Made by a program: the position numbers and the translations under genes | The notes under the pieces: model-generated | What the model was told of the DNA's origin: nothing | Databases searched by the model: none | The model's input: only the letters and a program-made list of their open reading frames with translations | Part shown: positions 33,480 to 46,300 of the stretch, in pieces | Position numbering within the stretch: position 1 is the first letter of the stretch | Layout of the letters: every line of letters begins with the position of its first letter | Assembly: GCA_034401795.1 (NCBI GenBank) | Contig: CM067360.1 | Location: 124,903,883 to 124,967,882, forward strand | Reading direction: 5' to 3' | Length of the DNA stretch: 64,000 nt | Source: Chaetoderma sp. LZ-2023a | Taxonomy: Eukaryota; Mollusca; Caudofoveata; Chaetodermatida; Chaetodermatidae

Positions 33480-33489
33480 TGCCCAATCT

Positions 33490-34095
33490 CACTTGAGCTA
33501 ATATCTCGGAATGGCTATACCATATAGGAACTAAACTTGGACACATGCTTCAAGGGGATGGAGCACAATGATATTGAGGTCATGAGATCAAATTTCAAGG
33601 GCACTGTGACCTTGGTATACAACTCTACCTTTTACGGTTGAGGTTTTGGTTTAGCTCAACATAGCATCTTATATCTCACCATAGCTTCACACTATTGGGA
33701 CTAAGCTTGGACATATGATTACATATATCAATTGGATGGAGCACAGTGATATTGAGGTCAAACACAAAGTGCACCGTGACCTTGGTATAATACTCTATTG
33801 TTTCCGGTTAAGTTTCTACTTGTGTTAAACATATAATTGTATATCTAATTATTGGTTCAGCCTATTGTGACTAAAGTTGAACATATAGTTACATATATAA
33901 ACGAGATGCAGCACAATCCTGTTGAGGTCAAGAGGTCAAATGTCAATGTGACCTTAATATAAACCTTTTTTTCGGTTAAATTTTTGGTTCAACATATTCC
34001 CTTATATCTCAGGATTGGTTCACTCTACTTGAATTTAATTTGTTCACATGTGTATTACATGTTATTCAAAATCTGATGAGGTCATCTAGGCAAAT
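33490..34095 (+). repeat. Tandem array of a 170-178-bp unit (about 3.4 copies)
   Basis: The landmark GATGGAGCACA-TGTTGAGGTCA recurs at about 33556, 33734 and 33903, with a partial fourth copy to 34095. Each unit has one or two AGGTCA half-sites and most have TGACCTTGGTAT. No coding potential. Confidence 0.8.
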
Positions 34096-35428
34096 TGAAA
34101 TCCGAACAGAAGAAAAACACGTAGTATAATAATCTCTAACTCTACATGGTATAATAATCTATGGGTATTCTGTCTGTGAGAGATCGTGCACGGCAAGTTT
34201 TGTCTGTAGTAATATAACTAGGCCCTATAAACATTTAATTAGAAATTAAAGGAAATCTCACCTCATCTTATACTAATCATTCATGTGATAAGAATTCGCC
34301 ACCCAAAATTCATCCCTGTCATTTTGGCTTTTTTATCATGCCGACAACGTAAGATGTTCAGACTTTAGCAGCTAAATGTTGATACATTTCTACAGCCTAT
34401 GATGACTGTCATGGTTTACTTTTCAACCAATCAGAAAAAGCCCCAGCATTCCTGCCTTGGTAGATACGCTTAGTCATAGAGGTGCCTGTTATAGTTTGGC
34501 AATGTAGTATAAAAGCAATTATACAGGGAAGCTGTTGATTATTTTGGAACCAATTTGTTCCAGTAAAATTACTTTCAAAATATTCAACGGGATGAGTATT
34601 ACATAATAAAGAATGCAGTGCATTGGCATTTACATGACATCACACACTATCGCTTGAGGATACAAAATAGTGTCGATCACTGTTCAACATTTATGTGATA
34701 TTACAAAGCAGATAACTGCGATACAGATAAGGGAATGTGACAGGATATGAATGATATGAAATCTATAAACATTAATATATCAGTCCAATACAACATTTGA
34801 GATGAAATTAGCATCCCTTTAATGTGTTGCGGTCTAGTCTGAAAGAGTAAAATTATATCATACAGATACGGCCATTGCGAAAAGATTTGAGTCGCAGAGG
34901 GATAACTCACTATGTCTCCGAGGGGTACCGTGCTATCCGCTCTGTAGTTGATGAATTAAGTTTATCGAGCAATCATATGACGTCATAATCAATCACATAA
35001 CATGTAGGCTGAGGTCATAATCAAATACGCCATGAATCACACGACTTATACCGCCACAAACGCTTAATAGTCCATCAAGTTGTACAAAGTGTATGTTTTT
35101 GTCATTTAATAAACATTCTATCGAATATTTTGTAAGTAATTTGACTGTGCACTGTATGGCAGCACCAACACCCAGTCAAATTAGTTTCAAAAAATTCAAC
35201 ATCTTACCTGTATAGTTCTCTGGAAATTGAGATTCAGAGAGTGCATGGAGCGATTGGTCCCAATATGGGCAAAGTGTGTGTGCAGCTGGAGATGGGCTGA
35301 ACATAGCTAAAGCTGGATTTCACTATTCTCAGTGGGATGACTAGTTATTTATCGCTCTCTAAGTCTCAGAGGGCTAACTGCTCATAATGACTCTATGTTT
35401 TCTGGCGGTGATGGGCTATAAACTCTCT
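34096..35428. other. Non-coding, with two hairpin-family units
   Basis: No gene seen. Hairpin units are at about 34528-34590 and 35108-35205, both between CTGTTGATTATTTTGG-like and CAAATTAGTTTCAAAA-like arms. One TGACGTCA is at 34978-34985, followed by ATAATCAAT, a string also present in the solo LTR at 48776. Confidence 0.6.
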
Positions 35429-35662
35429 AAAGCCTGTCTCCCACTAGGCGACCATTCACCATTAGAGTAGATGTGAGTGCGTCCGAGCGGTTGAGAACTG
35501 CAAGCGAGTGAATGGGCGGGGCATAGCTAAAGATGGAAAGGTTCATTGGATGCAATCGAAAGTAGCCGCGTTTACTCGCTTGAGACCATAGGTCACACAT
35601 TACACATGCATATACTCGTATCTACTACCAAGTAACTGACGACCAAGTGGGAAACATGCTTT
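35429..35662. mobile_element. MITE-like element with 26-bp imperfect terminal inverted repeats
   Basis: The left end AAAGCCTGTCTCCCACTAGG and the right end (reverse complement AAAGCATGTTTCCCACTTGG) match at about 21 of 26 positions. TA lies immediately outside each end, as with TA-target transposons. It is 234 bp long with no frame. Confidence 0.6.
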
Positions 35663-35879
35663 AGTCGCCTAAAGATGGTGATAACATCGTGATTCTTTGA
35701 TTCATAAGATTACAGTTTACATCTCTTAGTGCCGATCATAGTGGGCTATGGTAAATGGGTATGGTATTATACATGCACAGAAAAACCCTGAGAGGATACC
35801 GGTAATAATATTCACAATTCTGGTTTATATACACCCTGCATTTTCTCATATCGCATTGTTGAATTTCATATTTATCGCA

Positions 35880-36092
35880 TTAGTTATTCCTTGATTCTAG
35901 GTCATTCTTCTCCTCAGCTGACATTAATAGTGCTTCAGTCTTTCCTGCCTCAAACGTTATTTCAATTTCGACACCTGGTGGCTTGGCCCATGGTTCCAAT
36001 TCACCTTTCACAAAGATACCAAAAATTAATGCTCCGATAAGGGCGAATGCAGCGCAAAGGAAAAATACTCGCTGCCATTCTTCTTGAAGCAT
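35880..36092 (-). CDS. SLC17-type transporter, last coding exon
   Basis: The 3' splice site is at 36093 (CTATTTTACAG on the minus strand). The exon encodes MLQEEWQRVFFLCAAFALIG, then ALIFGIFVKGELEPWAKPP and an acidic cytosolic tail, and ends with TAA at 35880-35882. The EWQ-x-VF and GE-x-x-PWA motifs and the final transmembrane helix are hallmarks of the sialin/VGLUT/phosphate-transporter family (SLC17, major facilitator superfamily). It joins the previous exon in phase 0, giving LTPN-MLQEEWQ with no gap against the family pattern. Role: proton- or sodium-coupled organic-anion transport in a membrane. The subfamily cannot be fixed from the C-terminal part. Confidence 0.88.
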   Translation of the reverse strand: MLQEEWQRVFFLCAAFALIGALIFGIFVKGELEPWAKPPGVEIEITFEAGKTEALLMSAEEKNDLESRNN

Positions 36093-37155
36093 CTGTAAAA
36101 TAGACATTGATAAAATAATCGAGAACAAGTAACCTCTCCTGTCTCAACAGCACTTCACAGCGCTCAAAATGCCACTTATATCAATGAACCCTTTAATAGT
36201 CAAGAGTTGTAAAAGAAAATAACCTCAGTAAATGTCCATTTCAGGCCACGACAATTACAACAAACACATTCTGTTGTCCTGGAAATAGATGCTTCTGATA
36301 ACTACTGCATAGGCTGTCTTGGTCAGCATGGATGGGCCGGATTATCTAGTAGGCACACTAAGCACAGCTCATAAGGCCTATACAATTTAGGAGGCCATGC
36401 GAAAGTTAGTGGGAGCTTACACAATTTTATGAACTCATTATATATTACAAAGATGTATAACATTAATTGACAAGGATATCGCAAACAAAAGCGATTGGGC
36501 CGAGGATGGATTTGGCCCAGCCATAGATGATTGTTGTTATTATAAGTGACAACATTGACCACAATAGTTCTGCTAAATCTTAATGTATTAGTATTTTAAA
36601 ACTGCCTGTGGCGACCCATTGGACATAACGATTGAAGGTAAGGTATCACACTATCAATATCTATTAGCAACACTATCAAAATTGACCTTTCCAGTTTTAG
36701 ATATTCCCCGCCCATCACTAGCTAAGCTCCACCCAAACCTCACTCGTGTTGCGATCCATCGATCCCTGAACTCCATGACTATTAATTTCCATAAAACTAT
36801 ACAGGTAAGTTGTTAAATATTTCGAAACTAATTTGACTGGGTGCTGCTGTTGTATGCCTATTTCAAAATATTCAACAGAATGTTTATTAAATGGTAAATA
36901 CATACAATTCGTACAACGTGTCGAATCATTCACGGCGTCATCATTATGACGTCATCATACACGTCACTTAGTCTATTATGATGTCATATGACGTCATATG
37001 ATGGGTGGATAAACTCGGAAAGGACCATTGTGTATCTATTCGGGAAAGTCAGGATTCAAAGTATATTAATCGATTCCAATACACGTGAAAACTGGGCTGA
37101 AACTAGTTAGAAATTGGAGGGACATAGCTAGAAATTGGTCCCCTCATAGACTCAC
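36093..37155 (-). other. Intron C-D of the SLC17 gene, with a CRE/hairpin repeat
   Basis: A 1063-bp intron with GTGAGT donor and TTTTACAG acceptor. Positions 36686-37060 are a copy of the roughly 400-bp hairpin repeat also found at 62745-63150. TGACGTCA is at 36947-36954 and 36989-36996. Confidence 0.7.
36686..37060 (+). repeat. Interspersed hairpin/CRE repeat, copy 1
   Basis: Begins CCCCGCCCATCACTAGCTAA at about 36706, then CATAAAACTATACAGGTAAG, a partial palindrome (36805-36884), and a TGACGTCA-rich tail ending in ATGATGGGTG. Same order and orientation as 62745-63150. Confidence 0.75.
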
Positions 37156-37246
37156 GTTCGGCGTCAGTGCTCCATTCACTATTGGGGCAAGCATTCCAGG
37201 AATTGTAGCCAACGTATTTGTGATTCCAAACAGTTCACCAGCAAAC
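37156..37246 (-). CDS. SLC17-type transporter, third recognised exon
   Basis: A 91-bp exon between TTTGTAG and GTGAGT splice sites. With two bases from the previous exon it reads RFAGELFGITNTLATIPGML, then APIVNGALTPN. AG-x-LFGITNT-x-ATIPG is one of the most conserved SLC17 segments. Its acceptor is provided by the end of the 47-bp satellite. Phase 2 in, phase 0 out. Confidence 0.88.
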
Positions 37247-38290
37247 CTACAAATCACAGAGCACAATCAAATCTATCTGTTAGGCATCTAACCATCGCAA
37301 TGGCAGAGTATAATCAAATCTACTTGGTAACCATCTAAACCACGCAATGGCAGCGCATAATCGAATCTACCTGTTAGCCATCTAACCCTTGCAATGATAG
37401 AGCCCAATCAAATCTACCTGTTAGCCATCTAACACTCCCAATAACAGAGCATAATCAAATCTACCTGTTAACCATCTATCCCTCGCAATGACATAACACA
37501 CTCAAATCTACCTGTTAACCAACTAACCCTCGTAATGCCAGAGCATAATCAAATCTACCTGTTAACCATCTAACCCTCGCAATGACAGAGTACACTCGAA
37601 TCTACATGTTAGCCATCTAACCATCGCAATGACAGCGCATGATCAAATCTACATGTTAGCCATCTAGCCCTCGCAATGACAGAGCATAATCAAATCTACA
37701 TGTTAGCCATCTAACCTTCGCAATGACAGAGCATAATCAAATCTACCTGTTTACCATCTAATCCTCGCAATGACAGAGCCTAACCAAATCTACCTGTTAG
37801 CCATCTAACCCTCGCAATGACAGAGCATAATCAAATCTACCTGTTTACCATCTAACCCTCGAAATGACAGAGCATAATCAAATCTACATGTTAGCCATCT
37901 AGCCCTCGCAATGACAGAGCATAATCAAATCTACATGTTAGCCATCTAACCTTCGCAATGACAGAGCATAATCAAATCTACCTGTTTACCATCTAATCCT
38001 CGCAATGATAGAGTACAATCAAATCTACTTGTTAGCCATCTAACCCTCGCAATGACAGAGCATACTCCAATCTACCTGTTAACCATCTAACCATCGCAAT
38101 TACAGAGCATAATCAAATCTACCTGTTAACCATCTAACCCTCGCAATGACAGAGCAAAATTAAATCTAATTGTTAGCAATCTAACCCTCGCAATCACAGA
38201 GCATAATCAAATCTACATGTTAGCCATCTAGCCCTCACAATGACAGAGCATAATCAAATCTACATGTTAGCCGTCTAACTATCGCAGTGT
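37247..38290 (-). repeat. 47-bp satellite, about 22 units, abutting a splice acceptor
   Basis: The unit contains CAATGACAGAGCATAATCAA and ATCTACCTGTTAGCCATCTA followed by ACCCTCG (plus strand). The array starts directly at the 3' splice site of the 37156-37246 exon. Some multi-unit blocks (for example around 37660-37750 and 37860-37990) are almost identical, so it has expanded in larger blocks. Confidence 0.92.
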
Positions 38291-40108
38291 CTCAAATTCA
38301 AGACAACTATATGCGAATGCTGTTGAATATTTCGAAACTAATAGTTTTAAAATATTGAACAGAATATTCCATGTATCATACAGAATTTTATCAGTTCTGG
38401 TCGGGCTGGGGTCAAAAGGTTAATAATATCTGTTTTGTGTGCCCTAAATATGTGACTCTGTAAGGCCTGATAGAAGACACCGTCTTAGATATCAGCAGTG
38501 ACTGTTTGAAAGTCTTTTCCTACCAAAAGTTACTTAGTTCAAACAGAGAGATGATCGGGACACACCATCTATTGCAATCTAAAAATAGAGGCCTGGCTTC
38601 TTCGAGAATACACCTCTAATGTAATGACCGGCCATCTTATTGCGTCATCACAACAACTAGACTGTTGTACAGAGTCCTCTTCTGAGACGAGACATATTGA
38701 GACCCAGTCTTCTCCGTAGCGGACTGTAAAAGGAACACTCGATCGTGTTGATTTTGGCATGATCTTAACCTCTGTATCACTAGGTTGATACAGACATTAC
38801 AATGGACATGATCTATCCAGTGGTTCGTGTGATATCAGCATCTACGTAACGTCAGCAAGTTCCTGACCTTATTTTGTGTGCGACAGATTTAAATTTTAAG
38901 ACTACTATAGGCTTTATATCATCTCGTTTTACGTGAATTAATATTGTCTGGGATGAAGTGAGTAGCGCTCGTATCCCTTTAAATTTAAATTCCTTCTACT
39001 ACCATATTCTGGTTGAAATCACTACGTCAATGATCACTCAATACATACGAGATACTGTTCTCGATCTCGTATCGAAGGCGATCTCACGAGATACGAATGC
39101 ATCAACTGCCCAAGCTTCAATTGTTACACACTCAGTGATTGGCTGAAAACGTCCCCAGCAAGCAAGCATTCCTACATGCCATCTAGTAAATGACCGGGAA
39201 TGTGCCATTTGCTCGGGTGCGAATTAAAATACACATTTGTCTGTTTATTGCACTTCTGATGTAATTTTCGGTTCAGGGAATGTTACTTTATATTAGCTAA
39301 GTGTTCAAGAATATCCGCACAATGCATATGTCATATGAATTAGGACAGTAATACGTGTTCAAAACACAAATCTCCTATCTATTGTTGTCATAGGTGTGTG
39401 TTTTATATACACCTTGTGGAAAGAGTGGGTGTGTGGGGTGGGGTGGCGGTTCGGACAGAATGATGTTCCAGACTCTTTCCTTTAATGGCCAATCCTCACA
39501 TGTTACGAACTCTATGAGCAGCTGAAAACATCCCCGACAATCTGCCGTAGAACTTTAGAGGTATATATGGCAGCAGCTACGCCCATTCAAATTAGTTTCA
39601 AAGTAGTCAACAGAATCTTTATTAAATATTGAAGACATACTATTCGTACAACTAACGGACTATCACAGGTTCATGACGGAGTATTGTCTGTTAATCATGA
39701 TTGTTACATATAGGTTATTTTAGGTAATTGAATATGAAGAATTCATGTACTTGAGTGACAGATTGGATTCATCCATTGATTTAATGACTTGAATGATTTT
39801 CGTGAAAACTGTTCAATACATCACCAGTATCCCCTGAAAACCTCTCCTGGTGAAACACTGTTACTTAAACAACTGGAATGTCACCCAAAACATTAATGAC
39901 TCATCTGTTATGTTAATTATTTAATTGCCAATTCGGCGAAAATGACTTCTATGGACAGGCCAAGAGAATACTTATTATAATTGCGACTATGGCTCGGTAA
40001 ATTAAAAAAACCTAGTCTTCTCTTGGCCTAAAAACAGACAAATAATTAACATTTTGACAACTAATACTTGACTTTAGATTTGATCACGGAGTATGGTTTA
40101 TTATTTAC
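38291..40108. other. Rest of intron B-C, no gene seen
   Basis: Contains a partial hairpin unit (38318-38372) and half of one followed by a diverged tail (39570-39790). No coding exon is recognisable. Confidence 0.5.
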
Positions 40109-40259
40109 CGAGGTCCATAGTCCACGTGGTTGACTAGGTATCCACCCCTGCTCAAAGCCATGCACGAGACACCTAATGACAAATATGCCACACCCGCCAT
40201 GCGATTCTCACAGGTAACAAACCCGGTCAGGATTGTGAACAAAGCTGTTCCAAGAAATG
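40109..40259 (-). CDS. SLC17-type transporter, second recognised exon
   Basis: A 151-bp exon with acceptor TGACGCAG and donor GTAAAT. It reads AFLGTALFTILTGFVTCENR, then MAGVAYLSLGVSCMALSRGG and YLVNHVDYGPR, two transmembrane helices ending in the NH-x-D loop typical of SLC17. The first codon is completed by one G from the exon at 63606-63738 (phase 1). The spliced product then aligns without gap to the family pattern, so no exon is missing between them. Confidence 0.88.
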
Positions 40260-42048
40260 CTGCGTCAGAAATCAAAAGTTAACATGGTAACAACAAAATG
40301 AATAGCAAATAATATCGACATGGTTTTAGGGTATGGGTGGAACGAAGGGCATCTACCCCCATCTCCACAAACCACAAGACTTTAGAAATATAGATTTTAA
40401 ATGCATATACAAGAATTACAGTTAGACTGTTATTGTTCAAAAGTGGTCACAGTGAGCAAAGGGATAAAGGCCTAACATTGGGGAGTATGGATATGTTGCA
40501 CCAAAGCTGGATCGATATTTTTGGTTCAACGTGTTAGGTGACATTTGACCAAAGGAGTTATTAGTTTGATCGGCGTCTATCAAGTCCCCAATTCCAGGTC
40601 CCATTCATTCACACCTTGACTGTTCTTTATTTCAGTATAGTATTGGTAACTTCCCCAGCTTTTACACCCGTACCAATTTATACTCCTGGGTGAAGAGAGT
40701 CAATGAGCTAATGAGATTGTCAATGTTTCTAATGACGAGGAAGAAATAATGGAAGAATTTGATTGATTTAGCCAGGTATCTCAACTTGCTGGCTAAGCCA
40801 ATCAAACTCCTCCTTTTTCTGTTCTGACAGTGATCTATCTTCCTTCTTGTCTGTCTAGCACACCAATGTACTTCTTTCTCTTCTAAAATAGTATAATGGC
40901 TCACCTGGGGAAATCTGTGATCTAAGAAAATAGACTATTTCGAATTTATGGCCACCTGGTACCATGAACAACGCTTTTGTTCAAAGCCTCCTTTGTAAGA
41001 TAAATACAGTAACTCTTCCCCATACCCTCTCAGTGCGCGACCTTACTTCACATAACAACCCCAAGTCCTTCCGTTTTGCAGTACATCTTTGCTTTTTAAA
41101 AGTACCACCTGATCATCCCGACAATTTGAAATTACCGCTATGTGTTACCTTGAATAGAGGATTAGTGTAAAACCTCATTCATGAGAAAAATATAGAGTAA
41201 CTCGAATAAGCACCATTGTACGCCCTACCGCATACGCTCTCAATGCTCAATCCACACAAACCCCAAAGTCCGACTGGAGTCAGATAAACTAGTGGTAAAT
41301 TTTCAAAAATAGTGTTCCATTAGTCTACAAACGAACATGTAATGAGAGAAAACTATGCTGGGCTACTCTAAGTTACATTATTACTTTGACCGAGTGCTTT
41401 GTATCTTTGCGTAGCATTGCTCTGTCTATTTCTGATGACAAACATGTACACATTTAAGTTGAAAGTAGCTGGCGTACAGTGATAATTTTATTATTACCAC
41501 ATAACAGCTATATAAAATATCGTGAAATAGGAAGATGTTCAGTGAATGGCTACTCTGAATCGTATTATAATTTCGCCCAGCATACGAGTCAGCACTTTGT
41601 ATCTTTGTGTAGTGTGCCACTGAATATCACTCAAGACTACCATATGAAAAATCTTAAGTTGTACATGCAATGCTATAGCTCTGACTATAATGTATGATTG
41701 AAGAGTGATCTGTACTTGAATGCATCGAAGGTAGCAAATCATTGTTTAGCATTAGTTTAAGCAAATCAGGTCTATCCAAAATGGATAGAGGATATCATTG
41801 CATCAAATATCCATTGCATAGCAATATTATCATGGATTATGACATTCATTGCTAGAGTTATGAACATGTACCTGTGGCCAAGATACTACTCGAGGAGGTA
41901 ATTCGCATAAACATGTTTACTTAAAAAATTAATAAATAGCACCGGGTATCGGAATCACGTCTACAGCAATTAGGAATACTATAATGTATTCTACATCCAT
42001 CAATTGCATTAGTTGTATCTCTATTTATATATTAATGTCCATCTAAAT

Positions 42049-42493
42049 ATAAAAAGGCTAACATGGAAAAGATATACTGAAATGGTGATATCCAAGGTGG
42101 AAAAGAACATTGGTGTTTTTCGCCAACTCAAATCTTACTTACCCACACACATTATAAAAAACCTAATACAACACATTAATTACACCACACACTGCAACAT
42201 AATTTGGCGTAGCACACATAGATCAACATTCACAAGTCAATCTGTTCTTATAGGAAACAGTGGGTCAAGATGTTTTCAAAAGCGAGCAGATACTGTTATT
42301 AGAAGATATTGGAAAGCGACAGCTATTGCGACATTTAAGGGATTTTTATCATGACAACCTACCAGCTACACTATCCAGACTCTTTCCAAAGCAACACAGA
42401 AATACACTCGTACAACATTTGCAAAAAGTAAGATCTGCATTCACAACAATGTCGCACCGAAATATCCAAACATTAGCCATCCACAATGGCTGA
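42049..42493 (+). pseudogene. LINE reverse-transcriptase C-terminal fragment (plus strand)
   Basis: Reads ISKVEKNIGVFRQLKSYLPT, then LIQHINYTTHCNIIW, and after a frame change QILLLEDIGKRQLLRHLRDF and LPATLSRLFP. This pattern (kinase-like K-x-GIL, Y/N-T-x-x-H, RA-x-x-IL-x-L-x-D) is the region after the RT core in CR1/jockey-type LINEs. It is 5'-truncated and unrelated to the two minus-strand LINEs nearby. Confidence 0.65.
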
Positions 42494-42765
42494 ACATTTA
42501 TGGAATGAAACAGACAACACATAAAGCATATACTCAGAGAAAATTATGAACCCTTTTGCCCTTTAATCTTCAAATGTGTTCAGGAAAATCTCTCTGGCCG
42601 ACTTGAGCATTAAAGGCCTAAATATGGCAGAGGTTCAAGAATTAAATTCTCAGCTTATCGTCAGTTGTGAATCGACGTTTGCAATGGTCTAGCAAGAAAT
42701 AATCAAAATAGGGTGATCAAAATGCACCCCCACCAATCCTGAACATATTCAAACACACTAGACTA

Positions 42766-42807
42766 CTACTGCTGCTGCTGCTGCTACTGCTACTGCTACT
42801 GCTACTA

Positions 42808-42863
<56 letters not shown>

Positions 42864-42886
42864 ACTACTACTACTACTACTACTAG

Positions 42887-42974
<88 letters not shown>
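42766..42974 (+). repeat. (CTA)n / (CTG)n microsatellite at the 3' end of LINE 2
   Basis: About 210 bp of CTA with CTG interruptions. It lies at the 3' end (minus strand) of the second LINE, joined through a short run of A. Confidence 0.95.
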
Positions 42975-42975
<1 letters not shown>

Positions 42976-43347
42976 TTTTGGGTAACATTCCCAAAGGATC
43001 ATGTGGAAATCCTTTACTACCCAAAGAATTATACCGACTGATAAAAACACAAAAAACACCCAAAGGATAACATAGAAAACCTAATGATCATGTGTCAGTC
43101 TAGAGTACACATATATATCAACATAATACAATATTTATTTAAATCTCACCTTTATATTTAAATAAAGGGTAAAATTTAATGTCATTTAAAAATCTTAAAA
43201 ACAAATCCATACTTCACTTAAAGACTATGTAAATATCATTTAAAACGTATCATTATATTTATCCAAAATTCAACAAAGCACCTAGGAGCAATACATTCTC
43301 ATAAGTTTAACATTATAAGGTTAGTTGGCATTACATCTACTATTTTA

Positions 43348-46300
43348 TTAGCACACCAGATATCTGAATTTATCTGTTTGCATTTTCTGTGTCAACCTGT
43401 AAAGTTCATCTTGAAGAAATTGCACCAACAACGCTCTAAATACCGCTTTTAAAGATGGTAATTGAAATATAATATCTGTTTTCAATGCAAGGGCACAGCA
43501 ATATTTCCCTATCGACCAGAGGCTTATTATTAATAAACACATTAGAACATCTTTCATATTTTTCGTAATATGTCTTTTGACAATCGAGATATCTCTAAAC
43601 AGAATTATAACCGCATCTATCTTGACAGACGGGATCCCAAATAACAATATAATTTCCTCAATGTATTTCCAAAATTCTTTAGCCTTTTCACAATTTACGA
43701 AAAGATGTTCACACGTTTCTTCTCCCATTGTGCAAAAGAAGCATTGGTTTCTGGTCGTAACATGGCACTTTTGTAGCAAATGGCCAACCCACAACCTACG
43801 ATGAAGGATGCGCCAAGCTACATCCTGTGCTTTATGAGGCAAAAATGGCAAATGTAATACTTTCCAAACATTATCCCAATCTAACGGCTCATGGTCTTTT
43901 TCTGTCCATTTATCAATGGCCTTTGGTTGTTTAGTATGTTCTTTGATCAGAAGTCTATACCAATCACGAGAAGTTATATGCCATTTAAAAACATCGCCAA
44001 TGTAAATTAAAACTTGAGGGGAACATCGTCACCACCTTTGGAAGTAAGCAAATTGAACCACTCCAATGGAACTGCTTTCTTGATTTGTGTTAACAATCTC
44101 TTGATATTAATGTTCCGTAATGTATATTTAGCTGATAGGCCTATGGTAGAATGCCAAACACATGTCTGTGAATTAACCAAATCTGATAAATACTGAATTC
44201 CAGCACATGCTAATGATCGGAAGTATAGTGACTTGTTCTGTAGCTGAATAAGGTTATTTTCCCCACAAAGGCTGGCGTATAGCATGTTCCCAAACTGATG
44301 GTGATGGAGTTTTTTTAGAACATGCTTAGAGCCTTTCTTTGCTCTTGGTAGACCTCCGGAATTGTGGAGACATTTGGTGGCGTTGTATTTGAGAAAACTA
44401 TACAGCTTACATCAAAAGGACATATATATTTCATAAGCAATTTCAGTAAAACGTTTGCCCAACTAGCTTGAGAATAAATTAGGTCATTTAAGAATTTTAG
44501 TTTTAATGATGTGCATTTGGTCTGAATGTGAACTAAACCCAGCCCACCCTTAAGTTTCTCATTTATACAAACTGCTTCAGATACGAGATTTGTTTTATCT
44601 TTTCACAGATACGAAAGGATTAACTAGTTGATTTTTTCCCCTACATTTTTCGGCATGGGAATGACTGAGGCTGTGTACCGCAAACCAGACATTATCAGAT
44701 TGTTAACCACAAAAGTTCTACCAAAAATAGATAAATGACGATGTTTCCATCGGGCAAACGTTTGCTTGACCTTACTAAGCCGAGGTGTCCAATTTAACAA
44801 AGCATCCATTTTCCTACAGAAATAAAATCCTAAAATCTTTATATCTGACCATTTAATACCCATGGGTTGGCCTGTTCTGTTACGCCATGAACCAAGAAAT
44901 AATCCAACAGATTTTCTCTGTTGATTTTGAGGCCAGACGCTGTCCGGAAATTGTGCAATATATTAACAAGTGAGGGAGTCTTTATTTTGCCCAACAAAAA
45001 CAGTAGTGTCATCCAAGTGCTGCGAAACTTTTAATGGTTTCGCAATACCAGGTACAACTATTCCTCTAAATGAACTATCTTGCCTTAACGTTGCCCCTAG
45101 CGTTTCCATTGCAATCACAAATACGAGAGGTGAAAGGTAACATCCCTGTCACACGCCGCGTGCTAAGTTAATGGGTTCGGTTAAACAGTTGTTCACCAAG
45201 TATCTACTATTAAGATTAGTATACAATACCTTTACCCATTTTACACAATTTTCTCCTAATCCAATACATTTTAATGTTTCAAAAAGGAAATCCCATTCAA
45301 GGCGGTCGAATGCCTTTTCATTATCAAGCCCAATAATGGTTGCTGAGATTTCATCTATTTCAACTAAAGTAATGAAATCTCTTATAAGGAAAGCATTTGT
45401 AAGTTTGATCTGGGTCAATAACATCATGTAATACTTCACTCAGTTTCATTGACAAAGCTCTTGAAATTATTTTATAATCTACGCACAGTAGAGATATAGG
45501 TCTGTAATTTCTCAAATCCTACCTCCCACCCCTCTTGTATAAAATGCGGACATATGCTTGAGACATTGTAGGAACAAGATGGCTATTTTCAAAAATTTTC
45601 ATACCACCAGATGAAACGGAGGACCAAGCAAATGCCAAAATGTGCGATAAAATTCTACAGTCAATCCGTCACATCCTGGACATTTGCCAGCCTTCATGCC
45701 TTGCAGTGACTTGGACAAGTTATCTAATGATAAAGATGTATCACAGCTTTCGTGAGATGCATTGGCAACGTGTTCTCTATATCATCTAGGAAGATTGAAG
45801 TTGTCATAGCATCGCTCCCTTCAAATGTATACAATAAAACTGACACACTACGTCCATCATATCTTCATTAGTATATGCGACATGACTGATACTTGATTTT
45901 AGAGATCTAGTTATTTTCTCAACATCCCTTGCCTTTTCTAAATTACAAAATATTTGGTTGATTTTTCCCATTCTGTTTGCATCTTGTCCCTTGATCTAAC
46001 TTTGGCCCCTTCATATGTATATTGGTCTAATTCAGTTATTTTCCCTTCAATTCAACCATAAGGCTGCTTAAACCTTCTCCCGCGTTGGTTTTACAGGAAC
46101 CTCGATTTAGATGTTTTTCTAAGGCTTTCCTGTGTTTTCGCCTTTCTCGTGCTTTTTTAATCCAGTACTGTCGTGTTTATGTGTGCCAATCCAGACTTGC
46201 CATACTTCCATCATTGAATTAAAGTTTCATAAATGTCTCTCTTCCGTAGCCAATATTTCCAAAATTCTTCTACCCGATGTTGGTATTTAATATCAGACAA

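Noticed and set aside
33172-33546. Gln/Arg-rich and Leu/Cys-rich frames
   Set aside because: They come from the CTGT/CTGC microsatellite.
37247-38290. Regular 47-bp array considered as a CRISPR array
   Set aside because: The whole unit repeats, there are no unique spacers, and the context is a eukaryotic intron.
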